DNA of 64,000 nucleotides from NCBI GenBank assembly GCA_963585895.1, contig OY757939.1, forward strand, positions 40,010,141 through 40,074,140, in the 5' to 3' direction. Source of the DNA: Sepioteuthis lessoniana. Taxonomy: Eukaryota; Mollusca; Cephalopoda; Myopsida; Loliginidae. The number at the start of each line of letters is the position of its first letter. Within the stretch, counting starts at the first letter, position 1. The notes below the pieces were generated by a model, which was not told the DNA's origin, did not search any database, and was given only the letters and a program-made list of their open reading frames with translations. The translations under genes and the position numbers were made by a program. Shown piece after piece: positions 1-14,253 of this stretch.

Positions 1-254
1 GAACAAACACTCCTTCTCTGTTGTGTGTGTGAGTGTAAATTTTGGGATGAAATTCAATGGAACAAGAAAGAAAAAGTTCGGAAAATCAAATTGACATCAG
101 ATGTCAGTCAGATTTTTCAAACATTTTCTTTAACATACCTGCGTATTGTGTGTGTGTGTGTGTCTGTGTGCATGTGATTTCACTTACATGAGTATGTATG
201 TATGTGTGTGTGGGGGCATGTGATTTTAACTGTTAGCAATGTGAAGAGTGGAAT
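1..254. repeat. GT-rich simple-sequence stretch
   Basis: Interrupted (GT)n runs near 22-35, 148-168 and 196-212 in otherwise unremarkable AT-rich DNA. No gene seen. It lies about 22 kb downstream of the JNK stop codon. Confidence 0.6.
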
Positions 255-440
255 AAGTGAATAGAATTCAAATTCTGGCCTTGTTGCATTCACTTTCCAC
301 TAATGCCTCCTTAGGAAAGGCATAAATCTCCCCTACCCCACTCCCGTTATAGGTAAAATAGTAGGGCAGTTAGTTTGAGCTCTCCAGCTTTGGTAAGGTA
401 ATTAATCTAGAAAGACAACTCTGAATTAAAACAAGGGTTA
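255..440 (+). mobile_element. tRNA-derived SINE, 5'-truncated
   Basis: Begins at a B-box-like ATTCAAATTC, followed by the central domain typical of the SINEs in this window: TTAGGAAAGGCATAAATC, a C-rich segment, a degenerate AGCTATGGGTAAATAG-like motif and GTAGGGCAG. The 3' side carries the TGGTAAGG and CTGAATT motifs shared with copies at 6850, 25825 and 42803. Confidence 0.7.
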
Positions 441-583
441 ATGGTAGTCCCAACTTCGGAGAAAGGATGAGGGTTGTTCATTCAGTGAAAATCATACAAC
501 CTTAAGAGAAAAAGACCAATGCAATTATGATAGAGTCATTGCACTAATGGGTCCTAACCCAGGGACAATGGATATGTTCTTTC

Positions 584-584
<1 letters not shown>

Positions 585-622
<38 letters not shown>

Positions 623-955
623 GTGTGTGTGTGTGTGTGTAACACATATATGTATCCAAATATATACATATTAACATTTTATGCATAAACAAATTCATTC
701 TTATCTTCCATCATGTATGTAATAACTTGTTTCATTGCATAATGGTAGTGTAGCATATCACACTTATGTATTTTTGTGTTTGGAATTCATTAAAAATGTG
801 TGTGTGTGTGTATGTGTGTGTGTGTGTGGCTTGCAGTTGAGAAAAGAAAAGTAAATGAATGCTGCTCCTCGGAGGGAATATTTGTTGCTGATTGTGTTGG
901 ATAAGTTAATGACAAAATTAAGACACCCCAGAAACTTGTCTAGGTAGATATAAAG

Positions 956-1001
<46 letters not shown>

Positions 1002-1030
1002 TGGATAGAGAGAGAGAGATAGAGAGAGAT
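585..1030. repeat. Microsatellite cluster (GT)n, (GT)n, (AT)n, (GA)n
   Basis: (GT)n with TATG interruptions at 585-640 and 798-828, pure (AT)n at 957-1000, and interrupted (GA)n at 1008-1032. No coding signal lies between them. Confidence 0.9.
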
Positions 1031-1631
1031 AGACAGAACACAAGACAGAGATATGTGTCCTTGTAGTTGTTAGTACAAAATGTTAGATTAACTACAGTTT
1101 TCAAAACAGACTATAAACTTTTTGGACAGATGCCGGTAACCGCCAAAGATTCAAGAGTTCATGATAATTACAATCATAACAATAATAATAACAGTAAATA
1201 TTTATAGTGAGTATTGTAAGTTTAAAAAAAAATTTTTTTTTTCTTTTTTTTACTATAACACAAATGGATCGGCTGCCCTATGTATGGGGTGTGAAAAATC
1301 ATTGAGCAAATCCAAAAAATGACCCTCCATTAATAAATTAACATGAATACAACAGACTCACCCAAGATGTAAATAACCAACTTTGGGTTTAAATACATCT
1401 ACTTATTTAAAAAGCCAAAGTTTTGATCACATGACAATCCTTTAAATACAAAGCTGTAACTTAATGTGACCAGACAGTTTTTACTTTACTTTTAACAAAG
1501 AGAGGATCGAGTATCTTTTATCTACAACGAAATGGTATAAAAGCTGGGGGCAGGTTAGCTCAGCTGATAAGGCTCAAAAATTGAAACAGAATTAAAAAAT
1601 AAAACAAAAGAAATAGAGAATTCTGCATTTG

Positions 1632-1693
<62 letters not shown>

Positions 1694-2620
1694 GTTTGAA
1701 TGTTTATATGCCAATACACACACATATATACATACAACTTAGGTCTTAGCAAATTTTACTTTGAAGAAAAAAAAAATGCTTACAGAATACAGTAAGAAAG
1801 TAGACTGGGAAATATAATTTTTTTTTATAAGTGCCTAATAAGAGAAATAGAGATCTTTATGGAAGTGTCTAGACTGAGACAACCAACAATTTAGCCACTT
1901 GTTCTTTGATTCTTATTTAGACCAGTGATTGAAAAATAAGAGATTAAAATTTAAGGATTTTTAAATTCCATGTTTTGAGTTAAAGGTTAGAGTATTAGAA
2001 AGAATATAACAAGTGTAATAGTTCAACTATTTTAAAAATAAAATTTGAAAGAAATATTTTCACAAATGCAGCTCTTAGTCCACTATTAAAAACTGCAGTT
2101 GTATACAAAGAAAAGAACATATGCAAATTAATATACCAAATACCCAGGGTCATTAATAAGTCACTTAAGACATAGAAGATAATTTTTTAAAGTAAAGCAA
2201 GTATATGACTAGTTTAATAGCCAATGGAATGAAAAACTGCTAATACACCCAAAAGTATTAGAAGTGCTAAAAACATATATATGGCACTTGTATACACCCC
2301 CAATGAACAGCCAATGAACACATTAGAAATATCCCAGTGATCCACTGTGCTAAAAGAACATGGCTTGATTTTTATCTTTTTTTATTTTTATCAAATTTTC
2401 ATATTGTAGGTTACCAACATCAGCTCTAAAATTCAAAGAGATCTAATCAATCGCAACCAATGTGTCATTAATTAAAAAGCAACAAAGATATTGCACAAGT
2501 AAGAGGTATGATTTAGACTAGGACTATAAGTAATGCACTATAATACAGTTTTTACAAAAATGTTTTTTTCATAATTTAAAAATTCTTAAGAGCCCTAGTG
2601 ATTAAGTAAATGATGGAGCA
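1031..2620. other. Non-coding AT-rich DNA with one long (GA)n tract
   Basis: A (GA)n tract of about 57 bp occupies 1635-1691. At 1556-1575 there is a tRNA-like A-box (TAGCTCAGCTGA) with no recognisable B-box. Apart from those, nothing is recognisable. Confidence 0.6.
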
Positions 2621-2675
2621 ATGTTTTTTGTTTTGAAAAGTTTTCAACAGTGGACAACCTTAACTCATTTACATG

Positions 2676-2815
2676 CACATACAAAATTTTTTATGCATGT
2701 ATACACTCATTCATATATAACATGCACATATAATATTTGTATGCATGTATACACTCATTCATATATCACATACAATATTTGTATGCATATGTACACTCAT
2801 CCATATATAACTTTT
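2676..2815 (+). repeat. Minisatellite, about 45 bp, three units
   Basis: Three imperfect direct repeats of TATGCATGTATACACTCAT plus an (ATA)-rich remainder. They give a repetitive translation (VYTHSYIT) that is an artefact of the repeat. Confidence 0.8.
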
Positions 2816-2829
2816 AACCAAAACAAAGA

Positions 2830-5542
2830 TGATCACTAAAAAGAAAAAAAAAAAAAAAGTATTTCAAGATATTTGGTAAAATCTTTCATTTTCAATGAGA
2901 GACTGAATTAAAAGAAAAATACTTTTTTGTGAAATAGTTTCTTCTAAGGAAAAATATAATTTTTTTTTGTTTGATTTTTTAATAGCGACATTTTCTAGTA
3001 ACAAATAAATAAATAAATAAATACATCCCTCCACAAAATAAACAAACAACACACAGACACAAAAAAAAAAAAAAAACTATTTTAATTTTTGCTGTTTTTT
3101 TTAAAACTTAAAATTTATTTACTGTATAATCTAAAACCTGCTGAACATAGAGAAAATAGTTTGTCATATGAAACAAATGTGTATTTTAACTTCCATCTTT
3201 AAGAATCTGTAATGTTTTACATTAGTTAACCCTAAAGTTACATTGAGATGTTTTAAATAACACTAAAAGTCATTAATGGCAAAAAAGTAAAAAAATGTTA
3301 AAAACAAAACAAAACAAACAAAAAACTGCCCTCCATTTCCAAAAAACCTTTATAAAAAAAAATCTTAAAAGAGTAAAGAGATAAAGTTAATTTATGATTA
3401 AGAAAAAAAAAAAAAAATTGCAAAGAAATAGGTCCAAACTTGACATTTTTTATATAACGTGAACGATGAAGAAATAATAAATCTCATTTATGTGAGATTT
3501 CAACATTGAATGAATGAATGATCTCTTATCTTTAAATTATGAAAAAAGCTGTGAAAATTACAACCACTTTGTGTGATGCTGTCATCCTGAGATGAAAGAA
3601 CACCTACGACAACGGTATATGTCTGTTTCTGGACAGAATGTGACCACAATCTTCACTGGACAGGAAGTGACCACCACCATCACCATCACTAGGTAAAAAA
3701 AGAACTACCATGATTACTACTACTACTACTAGTACTACTACTACTACTTCTACTACTACATTTTTATTACCATCAGAATGTTTCAAAAATAAAAATAAAA
3801 GAGAATGCATTTAAGGGTCAGATTAAGGACTGAAAATGTTTAGTCATATTCAAATTATTTATCATAAGGATTGTTTAATTTTGAGAGGTCTAAAGTGCTT
3901 GAAGAGATATAGAATATGTTTGCTTAAGTGTAATGCTTGAGATCTCCAAGAAGAAAAAGAAAGAAAGTCGAACTATCAATATTTAGTCATTAAAAAGTCA
4001 CAAAAATATACCATATTTCTTGGCATAAAATTTTGAAAATTTTATTGAACATCTTTGTAGACCTAAGGTTAGAGGACACATAACATTTTTTTTTCTTTTT
4101 TGACTCATTTTTAAAAAGGAAGGTTTATCTTTAAAGGCTGGGGAAACTATCAACCATCCTTGAAAAACAGTTTTAAAAAGGTTCGGACCCTATAATTTAG
4201 TGTTTAATAGGGAAAGTGAATTGATTTAATCAAAATTTGGTTAGCAAACCCACTGCAAAGACATAATATGGAAATTTGTGTGGACATTTATAACTAAGGT
4301 TAGCTTTGGTTTTCAAGAAAACAGTTGTGAACCATTCATCATTTGCTCGAGGAATGTTGTCATAGCTATCTAGAACTATCACAGCATAATAATTGATTGT
4401 GTTCAAGAAAAATAGCACAAAAATATCATAGCAAATATGGATTACATAAATTGCAGTAACTGATAGAAATTTTACAAGTACACAAGTGAATATAAGTCAT
4501 GCATTATACTAAGTGAACTGTTGTAGTCATTATTATTATCATTGTCATTATTATTTTCTCATCGGGACAAATACAGAGATCAGAAAAATAATTACGGATG
4601 ACTCTGTGTTTATATAGAGCAATAATGGAATGCAGCATCCAGTTGTAGAAAAATTTTATATTTGAACTCTCTTTTTGAAGATATGACTTTTTGGATTCAT
4701 ATTGAATGCATATAAAAATGGGTCACTTGAAAAGAAGGAAGGAAAAAGGCGTGTGTATGTGTGTGTGTGTGTAATAATTACAAAACAGAATATTTGGTGG
4801 GAAGTGAGACATCAATAAAAATTGGTGAAGGATACAAAACAGTTTTATATTATTTGTTGTAGCTATGTAAATTTGTTTATAATGTGCTGTAGTTGAAAAA
4901 GATGTTCTAATTAGACGATCTCTCTCAAAATACTAAAAATTCTATAACAGTATTAATTTCTTTTTAGCACATCATCAAATATACATAAATATGACTGTAG
5001 TAAAAATACAAATAAAAGCATTGAAAATAATTTGTTCATATAATTTTATTTTCAACAATTTTGTTTTTTATTTTTCTATGGTCATATCAACCACATTGTT
5101 GTGTATGTGTGTGTGTGCTTGCATACGTGTGTGTGTGTGCATAGACAGGAGGGAACCAATTTGAAATTCTAAGTTTTTGTTTACTTTGTAAATTTTCTAA
5201 ATATATTAAATTCTTTATTTCAGACTTACAACATTTTTTAAATATTTTCATAAATTAACTGAAAAGAAGATATTTTGTAAAAAAAGTATTAAGGTTTGAT
5301 TTATGGCAAGCATCATAAAAGGAACAACTGAAAATATTTATAGAGTAAAAGCAAAAATCTTTTTTTAGGAACATGAAACTCATTTAAAATTCTTGCTAAA
5401 ATGATAAAAAATAAAACAAAAACACAATCAAGATACAGACTTAATCAACAGAAAATGATAAAGTAACAAAATTCTAAATAGTTATAATCAATCTTTGAAG
5501 AATATGAATTTAGAAATCATAAAAATGAAAGAATTAATAACT
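2830..5542. other. Non-coding AT-rich stretch
   Basis: Poly(A) tracts (2843-2858, 3061-3076), a (TAC)n run at 3717-3756 and short (GT)n runs near 4750-4772 and 5101-5140. No gene or classified transposon was recognised. Confidence 0.5.
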
Positions 5543-5550
5543 ATTTAGAT

Positions 5551-6219
5551 TAGTGCTTCCCAAAATGGCCACTTCAAAGATGTAACTATTCGTACTGTGA
5601 AAAAGTATTGTGCAAAACAAGCATAAAAGAAATGATCTGATTTCAATAGAACATTTGATAATTTTGTAAGAGAAATGAAACTTTTATTTTCTATCAGTTT
5701 TATGATTAGATTCAAAACCATTTAAAAATTTAATCAGATATTCATTTGAAATTATGTAAAGAAAAATGATTGGCTTCCACATTCATTGATTGTGGACTTA
5801 AAATAAATCATGAAGAATTACTTATTGATACATTTTGGATTTCTGTTAAAGAAGTTTACTTCAGTAATTAAAAAACAAAAAAAATTTAACTATTTTGATC
5901 TGTTTTTCTACTTAAAATTTATGTGAACTGGGATTTTCTTGTCTCGCTAACATTAAAAACAAAAGAGAAAGATTTCTGTGCACTGAAGTGTCCTTATGTC
6001 CTATGTACATTGTAACATAAAAAATGTTGCAATGAAAGCCTATGTTTCTCATTGATAAATATCCTTAATTTACTGAATGAAAGATGTAATTATATTTGTA
6101 AGTTGGAATGGGTAAATACTATTTTCAAAATGCTTTTTTGAATTTATGTATACAGTGCATCAAAATGATTTAGTTGCTTCTTAAGGGTATATTGAACAAG
6201 AAAAGTTTAGGAACTATGG
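5551..6219. mobile_element. hAT-type non-autonomous transposon (MITE)
   Basis: The left end TAGTGCTTCCCAAAA and the right end AAGTTTAGGAACTATGG are decayed inverted repeats of the hAT-like CAGTGGTTCCCAAACT. The flanks carry a perfect 8-bp duplication, ATTTAGAT, at 5543-5550 and 6220-6227, which is the hAT signature. The 669-bp interior is non-coding and aligns by eye with the elements at 15545 and 33795. Confidence 0.88.
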
Positions 6220-6227
6220 ATTTAGAT

Positions 6228-6296
6228 AGTTACTTAAAGTCCCAATAAATTAAAAAGATAGTTCAGGGAAGCAATTTGAGCAGTTGTCGGGGAAAC

Positions 6297-6327
<31 letters not shown>

Positions 6328-6845
6328 ATCCAGCTCCAAGTGCAGAGGATCTTTTTTGAGTAAGCATAAAATTTAAATGAATTTCAAGAGTACTGATACT
6401 CTATCTGATTTAGGCTGTAATTTGAAGTCATACAAATATACTGAAAAGGCTTAAGATTTAATTGGTTATAATGACAGTAATCATTGTTTCTTTATCCTGA
6501 CTATGAATTCATGTAAACTTTAATAATTTTTGACAGTAAAAAAGAAGAAAAGAAAAAAAAAAGAGAGAAGCCAAGGAGACAGAATATTATTTGATATATT
6601 ATTGATGACTTAAAAAACAACTTTTTTTTAAATTAATACATAGAAAAAGCAAAAAAAAATCTAGAAAAAATATATGTACATTCATAACTAAAAATGAGTT
6701 GAATAACAGAGTAAGTACTTTATTAACTTTGTGGACATGAATTATACTTAAAAAAATTTCTTTTAAATGTTGCCCTTTTTCAGTCATTTTTACACTTAAT
6801 ATTAATTTAGTCAAATAGTGTACAAAGTACAATATCAAAAGTTAC
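6228..6845. other. Non-coding AT-rich stretch
   Basis: Contains an A-run at 6297-6322 and A-rich low-complexity sequence. Nothing else seen. Confidence 0.5.
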
Positions 6846-6849
6846 TGGT

Positions 6850-7115
6850 AGAATTAGTGATATAATTTGTGGATTTTACAAGTACTGTGACTAGCATAAC
6901 ATTTATCGTCATAGAACGCAGACTTGGCAAGCTATGTTCAAATTCTGGATGAGGTTGTTTGTTTACATTTGAGCTAATGTCTTTGGGAAAGGCATAAATC
7001 CATCTCTTCTCTCCCTCCAGCAATAAGTAAGTAAAAGAATAAACTGGGCCCTCTAGCCTCGGTAGGGTAACTGATCAAGGAAAAAAAAAACTCTTAATTC
7101 AAGCCACCTACAAAC
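6850..7115 (+). mobile_element. tRNA-derived SINE
   Basis: The head is degenerate but keeps a B-box-like GTTCAAATTC near 6933. The central domain TTTGGGAAAGGCATAAATCC, the pyrimidine-rich segment, the degenerate GCAATAAGTAAG motif and the 3' motifs CTAGCCTCGGTAGGGTAAC and CTTAATTCAAGCCACC follow. A second 3' fragment of the same family lies at about 7160-7245 (TGGCCTTGGTTGGTAGTCTA). Confidence 0.75.
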
Positions 7116-7245
7116 ATAGTAAGTTAACTTGCCATCGTGAAGTAGCTTGAGAAAATAGGACAGATTTGGCTCAATGGCCTTGGTTGGTAGTCTAGGAGGA
7201 CAAATCAGAATTTAAGATCAGCTGTGATTGGCAGGCCAGCAGTGG

Positions 7246-7587
7246 AGATTAATTGCTCAAGAAAATAAGAGAGGAGAATGGCAAATCACTGACATCATCG
7301 TTCTGCAATACATTTTTAGTAGAAACAGTAATGGGCAATTTAAAAAAAAAATCTACTGATCTCAGAAAGCACAGAGTGAACCTTTAAGTTTAAGATGTTG
7401 TCAGGAACCAAAATCAGAGCCAACTGCATTTACAATAACAGGTAAATTCAAATGATAATGATATTTACCATATGAGTCATACCACTCATCTCCTAAGTGG
7501 TAGTTTGCAGATTGTGAACAGAAATTTGGACACTTTGTGTGTGGGTGTGTGTGTGGAGAGAGAGAGAGAGAGAGAGGAGGAGAAGGG

Positions 7588-7621
<34 letters not shown>

Positions 7622-7913
7622 TACAAGATATGAATTATAATTTTTATGATAATGAAAACAAAGTACTTCAGAAATTGATTATGTATTGGAGACTTGCAAT
7701 CACTTCATTCCCAGTGAAAGCCACAAGATATGACTGTTAAGAAAAGTCACATAATAATAATAATAATAATAATACCTCCAAGTTCGAAGTATAACGACTG
7801 TTAACGATTCTTTTTCAATAAGATCCATCAATAGGTCAATTGATAAAGAAAACTTTTAACTTAATGGAGCTGGATGAAGTGTAGGTTGTGAAGAGAAAAA
7901 GACTTTAACACAC

Positions 7914-7984
<71 letters not shown>

Positions 7985-8228
7985 AAAAAAAGGAAGGTTT
8001 TAGTTCACCTTCATGATTGGAAGCAGAAAAGAAAGAAAGAAAAAACAAAACAACAATCTTTAAACCTTTTAAAAGTAATATTGTAATACAATTCAAAAAG
8101 AGTAACATAAGCTTTAATTATAAAGAAAGAAAACGTCCATTCCCCAAAAAGGTTTTCTGGTAATTGAATTTTTTTTTCACCCTCTTAAAGAAAAAAGAAA
8201 AAAAAAGGGAGGCTTATACATTATGGAA

Positions 8229-8299
<71 letters not shown>

Positions 8300-8587
8300 C
8301 AATCCATTAGAAATGCTTATGAGTAACATTTTTCTTTCAATTTATGATGGGGTAGTGGAAAGAGAACAAAACAAAACAAAATATTAGGGTGATTTAAAAA
8401 AAACAAAAAACTTCAACAATAACAACAATGGCAAGTCTGGAAAATAACTGCAAACACAAATCAAAAGCCCAATGAATTTACTTTTGTAGAGTTTATTTTG
8501 TATTTTTGTTTTTTGTTTTTTATGAAATAATTATTGTTAAAAGGGCCTCTGGTTTATTTTGGTGGATATCTCATACACACACACAAG

Positions 8588-8634
<47 letters not shown>

Positions 8635-9437
8635 CAAGTTTATACTGAAAACAGTCATAATCAAATTTGAAATATTTAAAGACAAATGAAAGCCCTAATA
8701 ATCTTTTATTTTCAGAGGAATGTTCTGATGGCTCAATGGGCTATCATAATTTTTTTTTTTTTTGTTGAAGAAAATGTTTTAAAAGATTTAGTATTTCAAA
8801 ATTCTTCATTTTGTTTAAAGAATTTTTAGTTGGAAAAGATAATTTAAAAAAAAGGAAAAAGAAAAAAGTAGTCAGTGCAAGTTGACTGAAATGGTAATGG
8901 CAAATTGAAATGTGTAAGGTACCACTGCTACTACAACAAGAACTCATTTTTAGGCTTATAAAAGCTAACCACATCAGATGCCCCCAAAAATAATCATTTA
9001 AAGAATCAACAAAGCAATAACTTTTCTTTCAAGCGAGGTAACTCTGTTAAGACAACATTGCTTTTTAGTTTTGTTTATATTTTAAAATTCTATTTTAAGA
9101 TAAAAATAAGCATCATATAATTATGTATTGTAATTATTTAAAAAAAAAACCAAAACCAAAAAAAAAAAAAAAACAACCAAAACCAAAAAAAAAAAAAACC
9201 AAAAAAAAAAACCAACAAAAAAAAAAACAAAAAAACAAAAACAAAAAACATTTTAATTATTTTCTAAAGTTAGAACAGAATGAAAACCAATGGCTATACT
9301 ACATTTTAAATGGCAACACACGCAGACACACACTTGGGAAAATATTTAAGTAACATCCATGTCAGCAAAAAATTCAGCTAGCTTAAAAAAATTTGCAATC
9401 AACAGACAAAGCATTGCAAAATGAACAAAAGTGCCAG

Positions 9438-9484
<47 letters not shown>

Positions 9485-12400
9485 AAAGAGAGAAACATAA
9501 AAATAGGATCATCTTTTATATCATTAAAAGACTACAATTGGTAAACAAAATATAATAAATTTGTAAAATGGACAGCCATCTAATACTATTTTGTTTGAGG
9601 CATCTTAATCATTTAGAGTGGCAGAATTTTATACAAAACATTTTCCACACAAAATGATTTTCAATCAAATGAGAAACAAGCAAACAAACAAAACAAAACA
9701 AAACAAAACAACAAAAAAAAACAAAACAAAACAAAAAAAAAAACAACAACAACACCCCAAAATAAAACAAAAAGTCCATCATTTACTCACACTCTTACCC
9801 ACCAAACAAGAATATAACATTGTTTTAATATGATTTTCAAAATTATTTAGAAAAAAAAAAAGAAAAAAAAGAAAAGAAAAAGAAAGATTTCTTAATTTTC
9901 ATTTTTCAGTATTCCCACCCTGTGCAACAAGAACAAGTAGTATATTGATAATACCACCACCATGTGGGCATCATCCACTGAAATGATAAAGCGCGCACAC
10001 ACTAATGTAACTATTAACTAATGAAATGAGGCTGTAGTTTAAATTACTGAATAATATTTGTGTATAAATTGACCGTTGATTTAGGATCACAGAAATCATT
10101 ATGGAATTTATTTTTGAAACCGAGGGTTGTTCTTAATCCTTATTAATGCTTAAATTTCAACCTTACCAAATCATTACTCACGTATAGGAAGGTACTAAAT
10201 TTTTGCCTAAAAATCAGGTCTTCAAAATTTGACCTATTCATGAGTATATACAGAACTTATTTTTCCCAAAGCCGGTGTAGTCAGTAACAAGAGCATAAAT
10301 ACCTGGTGAAACCTTCAAAATCTTAGTGTAGTAATATTTTCTTCTTTTTGTAGCTTTTTAAAAAGATCTGTTTTTTTTCATAGAATATATTAGTCAATAC
10401 ATTTTATCATTATTGTTATCATTATTGCTGCTGCTGCTGCTGTTATTGTTATCATCATCATCATTGTTGTTGCTGTAACTAAATGCAGCTAAAAATCCTG
10501 CTATCAAGTTTGGACATACTTTTTAAAAAAGGAAGAAAAGAGAAAAATTAAGATGGGAGGATAGAAAGAGAGAAAAGTTTGGAATAAAGATGGAGGAAGT
10601 GAATTAAAATCTGAACAAATAAAAAAAAAAAATGAATAGGCACTTTTTAGAATTAATTCTTATTACTAAATCAGTAAATAAAACCTAGGTGAAAGGATGA
10701 TAAAAAAAAAAAAATTAAAACTAAATTTTCATCTTTTAGATAATTTCTTTTTTAACTAATAGTTTTTCATCATGGCAAAATATATACTATCTCTGTCTTA
10801 TAATAATTGTTACATTTGCATATTACATTTCATACACTAAATTTAATGACTTATGTGAAGAAGATAGAAATAAAAATCTTTGATATATATTTGAGTGTAA
10901 AAGTGAGAAGAGATAACTCAAGTTGAAATTTTGAAGGTTTAATACTTCACATATTATAATAATAATAATAATAATAATAATAGCAGCAGCAAGTTATTTC
11001 TTTCGATAGTTAAACTTTACATCATTAGCACTTTGATATTGTTTTGATCTACATAACATATTAGTAAAATCAATGATGATAAAATGCCATGTGTTTGAAA
11101 ATATTGCCTATGATACCTTATGATTCCAATTAAAATTTCAAGGGAGATAAATTAAGAAATAAATACTGAGTTAGTTCCCTTGAACACACTACTCACAAGA
11201 ATAAATACTGGTTAACTTGCTGTAGGGGAGTGCTTAGCAAGTTTACTTGCTATTATAGAGGGTTAGATTCTCCTTGGGTGTCCAAAACTTGAGTCAATAA
11301 ATTTTCATAATTATATTAAATGAGATAATACATATAATTGAAAAAATATACTTAAAGACTTGGATGTTAAAACCTAATAATAATAATGACATAAAATATC
11401 AATTTTATATATTTAGTTGTTTTTATAGCACAGGTGAACTAGTCATATATCAAATGACAATCAAATAATTCTGTTAAATGTTTATTTAACCATTACATTG
11501 TTTATATAATTAGTTATACATATAAACTTCTCAATTCATAAAATCTTCAGTTTATAAATTAGGCTTTCTGGAAATAAAATGTTGCTATAAGTAATTCATA
11601 TTGGAAGAATTAGAAAAATGTTGGTATATATCACTCAAATCTTCTACAAGTTTAAAACCAATTTTATAAAATTCAATATAGCATGTTTCAAACTAACTTT
11701 AATCATCTTTTAAGATTTCATTTTAGAAAACTTATGAGATCATATGTAAATATTGAAAAGAATTTGAAAGTAGACAGGAATTTGACTATATTGAAATTCT
11801 TTAAATATTTTAAAGATATAATGAATTGATTTTATAGTTTTATGCATAAAGAAAAGGGAATAGAAAAAAAAATGATCAAAATATTCCCTCAACCTGCAAC
11901 AAAGAAATAACACAAAACAAAATTTAGAAAAAGAAAAGCAAAGAAAAAAAAACCTATTGCATATTGAGGAACCAGCAAATGCATTGAACATCATCAAATG
12001 AATTTATTGATAGCCAGAATTTTAGTTCTTTTTCTTTTTTGCCTTTTTTTTCTGTTAACGTTTAATATTATTACATCATCCACTTTTATACAATTGCTCA
12101 CCTTTTTTTTACTGACTACCCAGTGAACAAAGAAAATCTTGATTTCAATTTTAAAATCAAAGAAAAAATCCCAAATATCATAATTTTCAATTCTTCACTT
12201 TCTAAAGATATTTTATATAATATTTTGCTGAATTTCTTTTTTTTTTTGTTTTTTTGTTTTGATCTCCACCATTAAAATGCAATTTAGATGTTCAAATAGA
12301 ACCAACACAAAATGCAAAAAAAAGGTGATACACTGCAAATTATTTAGCCTTCTCTCTCTCGTATTTATATTATTGTCATGATTTTTAAAACAAAACAAAT

Positions 12401-12641
12401 AACAAAAGAAACAGTCACTTCTGATGTTAGTGTACATTTGTATTTGTAGTTGTATTTTTAATGCATACATGTGAGTTTTGGCAAATGATTATGGAATGTA
12501 AATGTGCCACTGTTGTAGGTTAGAACTTTTTTCTTTTTTCAAATAACAATATATGTGATGTAGAGAGTAGAGAAGAAGAGATTTCTTTGGTTTACAGCCC
12601 AGGATTATTATTTTGTGAGGAGGAGTGTGAGAGGGAAAATA

Positions 12642-12695
<54 letters not shown>

Positions 12696-12969
12696 AGCAG
12701 TGGGGGAGGGGAAATACAAGGATGTGTTTTTTTTTGTATATGTATGGAGAAAAGTGACAACCACCAAAGGTTCTTGCAACACAATCTATCTTCTGCTCCT
12801 CATGGATTTTTACACTTGGAAGGGGGAGAAAAAAAAAGAAAGAAAGAAAATAAAAAAGTGAAAATCAATTTTTTAAAAATCATGGCTAGGTTTATCACCA
12901 CATTTTTATCTTCATTTATTTTTTTAACAACTCCTAAAAACTAGTTTATTAAGAAGCAAGCAATCTAGT

Positions 12970-13021
<52 letters not shown>

Positions 13022-13389
13022 TAAGACTTGTCCCTTAAAAGTGCCACATATTAGCCAACAAAGAGTTTGACATTAATCTCATAGGATAAACATCTCCTCC
13101 GAGTCAAACAGGCATTGTTCTGTTTATGATAAATGCAAATTTTCACATAAATAGCTTGGTATTCCACCACCTCAGCTGAAACAATAACAACAAAGTCCTA
13201 GGTGCTTTGTTTAAAAAAATAAGAACAACCACAGCAGACACTAAATGTTAGTCTTCATGTAAAATGTCTATCAGTTATTTTTTTTTTAAATGGAACAATT
13301 GCAAAACAAAAACAGAACAATTGAAAAAAATTAAAATTTTTTTTTGGCTATAGAAAACTTGTGAAGAAAAAGTAACAGGCCTAAAGATG

Positions 13390-13448
<59 letters not shown>

Positions 13449-14176
13449 TTATTTGTGCACACACACAGACACACACACAGACACACACAGAGTTTTGGAA
13501 AAATAATAATAAAGATTTCTGAAGGAGAAAAAGACAAATATGATGAAGTGCTTTTTTTATATTGAATAAAATAACACACAAAAAAATTACAATAATCAAA
13601 GCAACAAGATAAACCAGTTTTATGTTTGGTATAATAAAACACCCATCTATACAGTAAGTCTCCTTAAACCTATTGTATCATGAAATTCACTTCTAAATGA
13701 ATTCAAGTATGTATGTTTTTTTCCAACATTGTACTATTCAACAGCCAATTTATAAAAGCATCTATAGGCTTTTAAAATAGTTATATACAATTAAAGTTCA
13801 CCTAAGGATGACAAGTTGAATTTGGTTATTTTTTTTATCAAACATTTTTTATAATCATTACAATTACTTTTTTTTATTGTAAAAGAGAATATAAACTTTT
13901 TTTTTGGACTGTGAAGAGTCATAATGGAGCTGACAAAAAGCCTAAAGAGAAAGACATAAGACTCAAGCAGAAATTTTAATAATGATATAGCAGTAAATAA
14001 AATGATCATGAAAAGTGGAAGAACAAGGAGATATCATCTAAGAAATTAAGAAACAGTATCATAAAATCAAGATAAGAAATTGTTATTTTCTTTTTTTGTC
14101 TTTCCAAAATTTCAACTTATTTTTTTTAAAGAAAAAATTACTGGGATGGAGAAAAAGGGGAACCCTCTACAGAATA

Positions 14177-14253
<77 letters not shown>

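Noticed and set aside
1556-1590. tRNA-like A-box (TAGCTCAGCTGATAAGG), possible tRNA gene
   Set aside because: No B-box or acceptor-stem pairing follows; at most a decayed SINE head.
12615-12944. 109-residue plus-strand frame with an (ER)n run
   Set aside because: The (GA)n microsatellite is open in several frames; the remainder shows no domain and runs into poly(A)-rich DNA.
13331-13642. 103-residue minus-strand frame with YIYIYI and CVCVCV runs
   Set aside because: Produced by adjacent (AT)n and (AC)n microsatellites.
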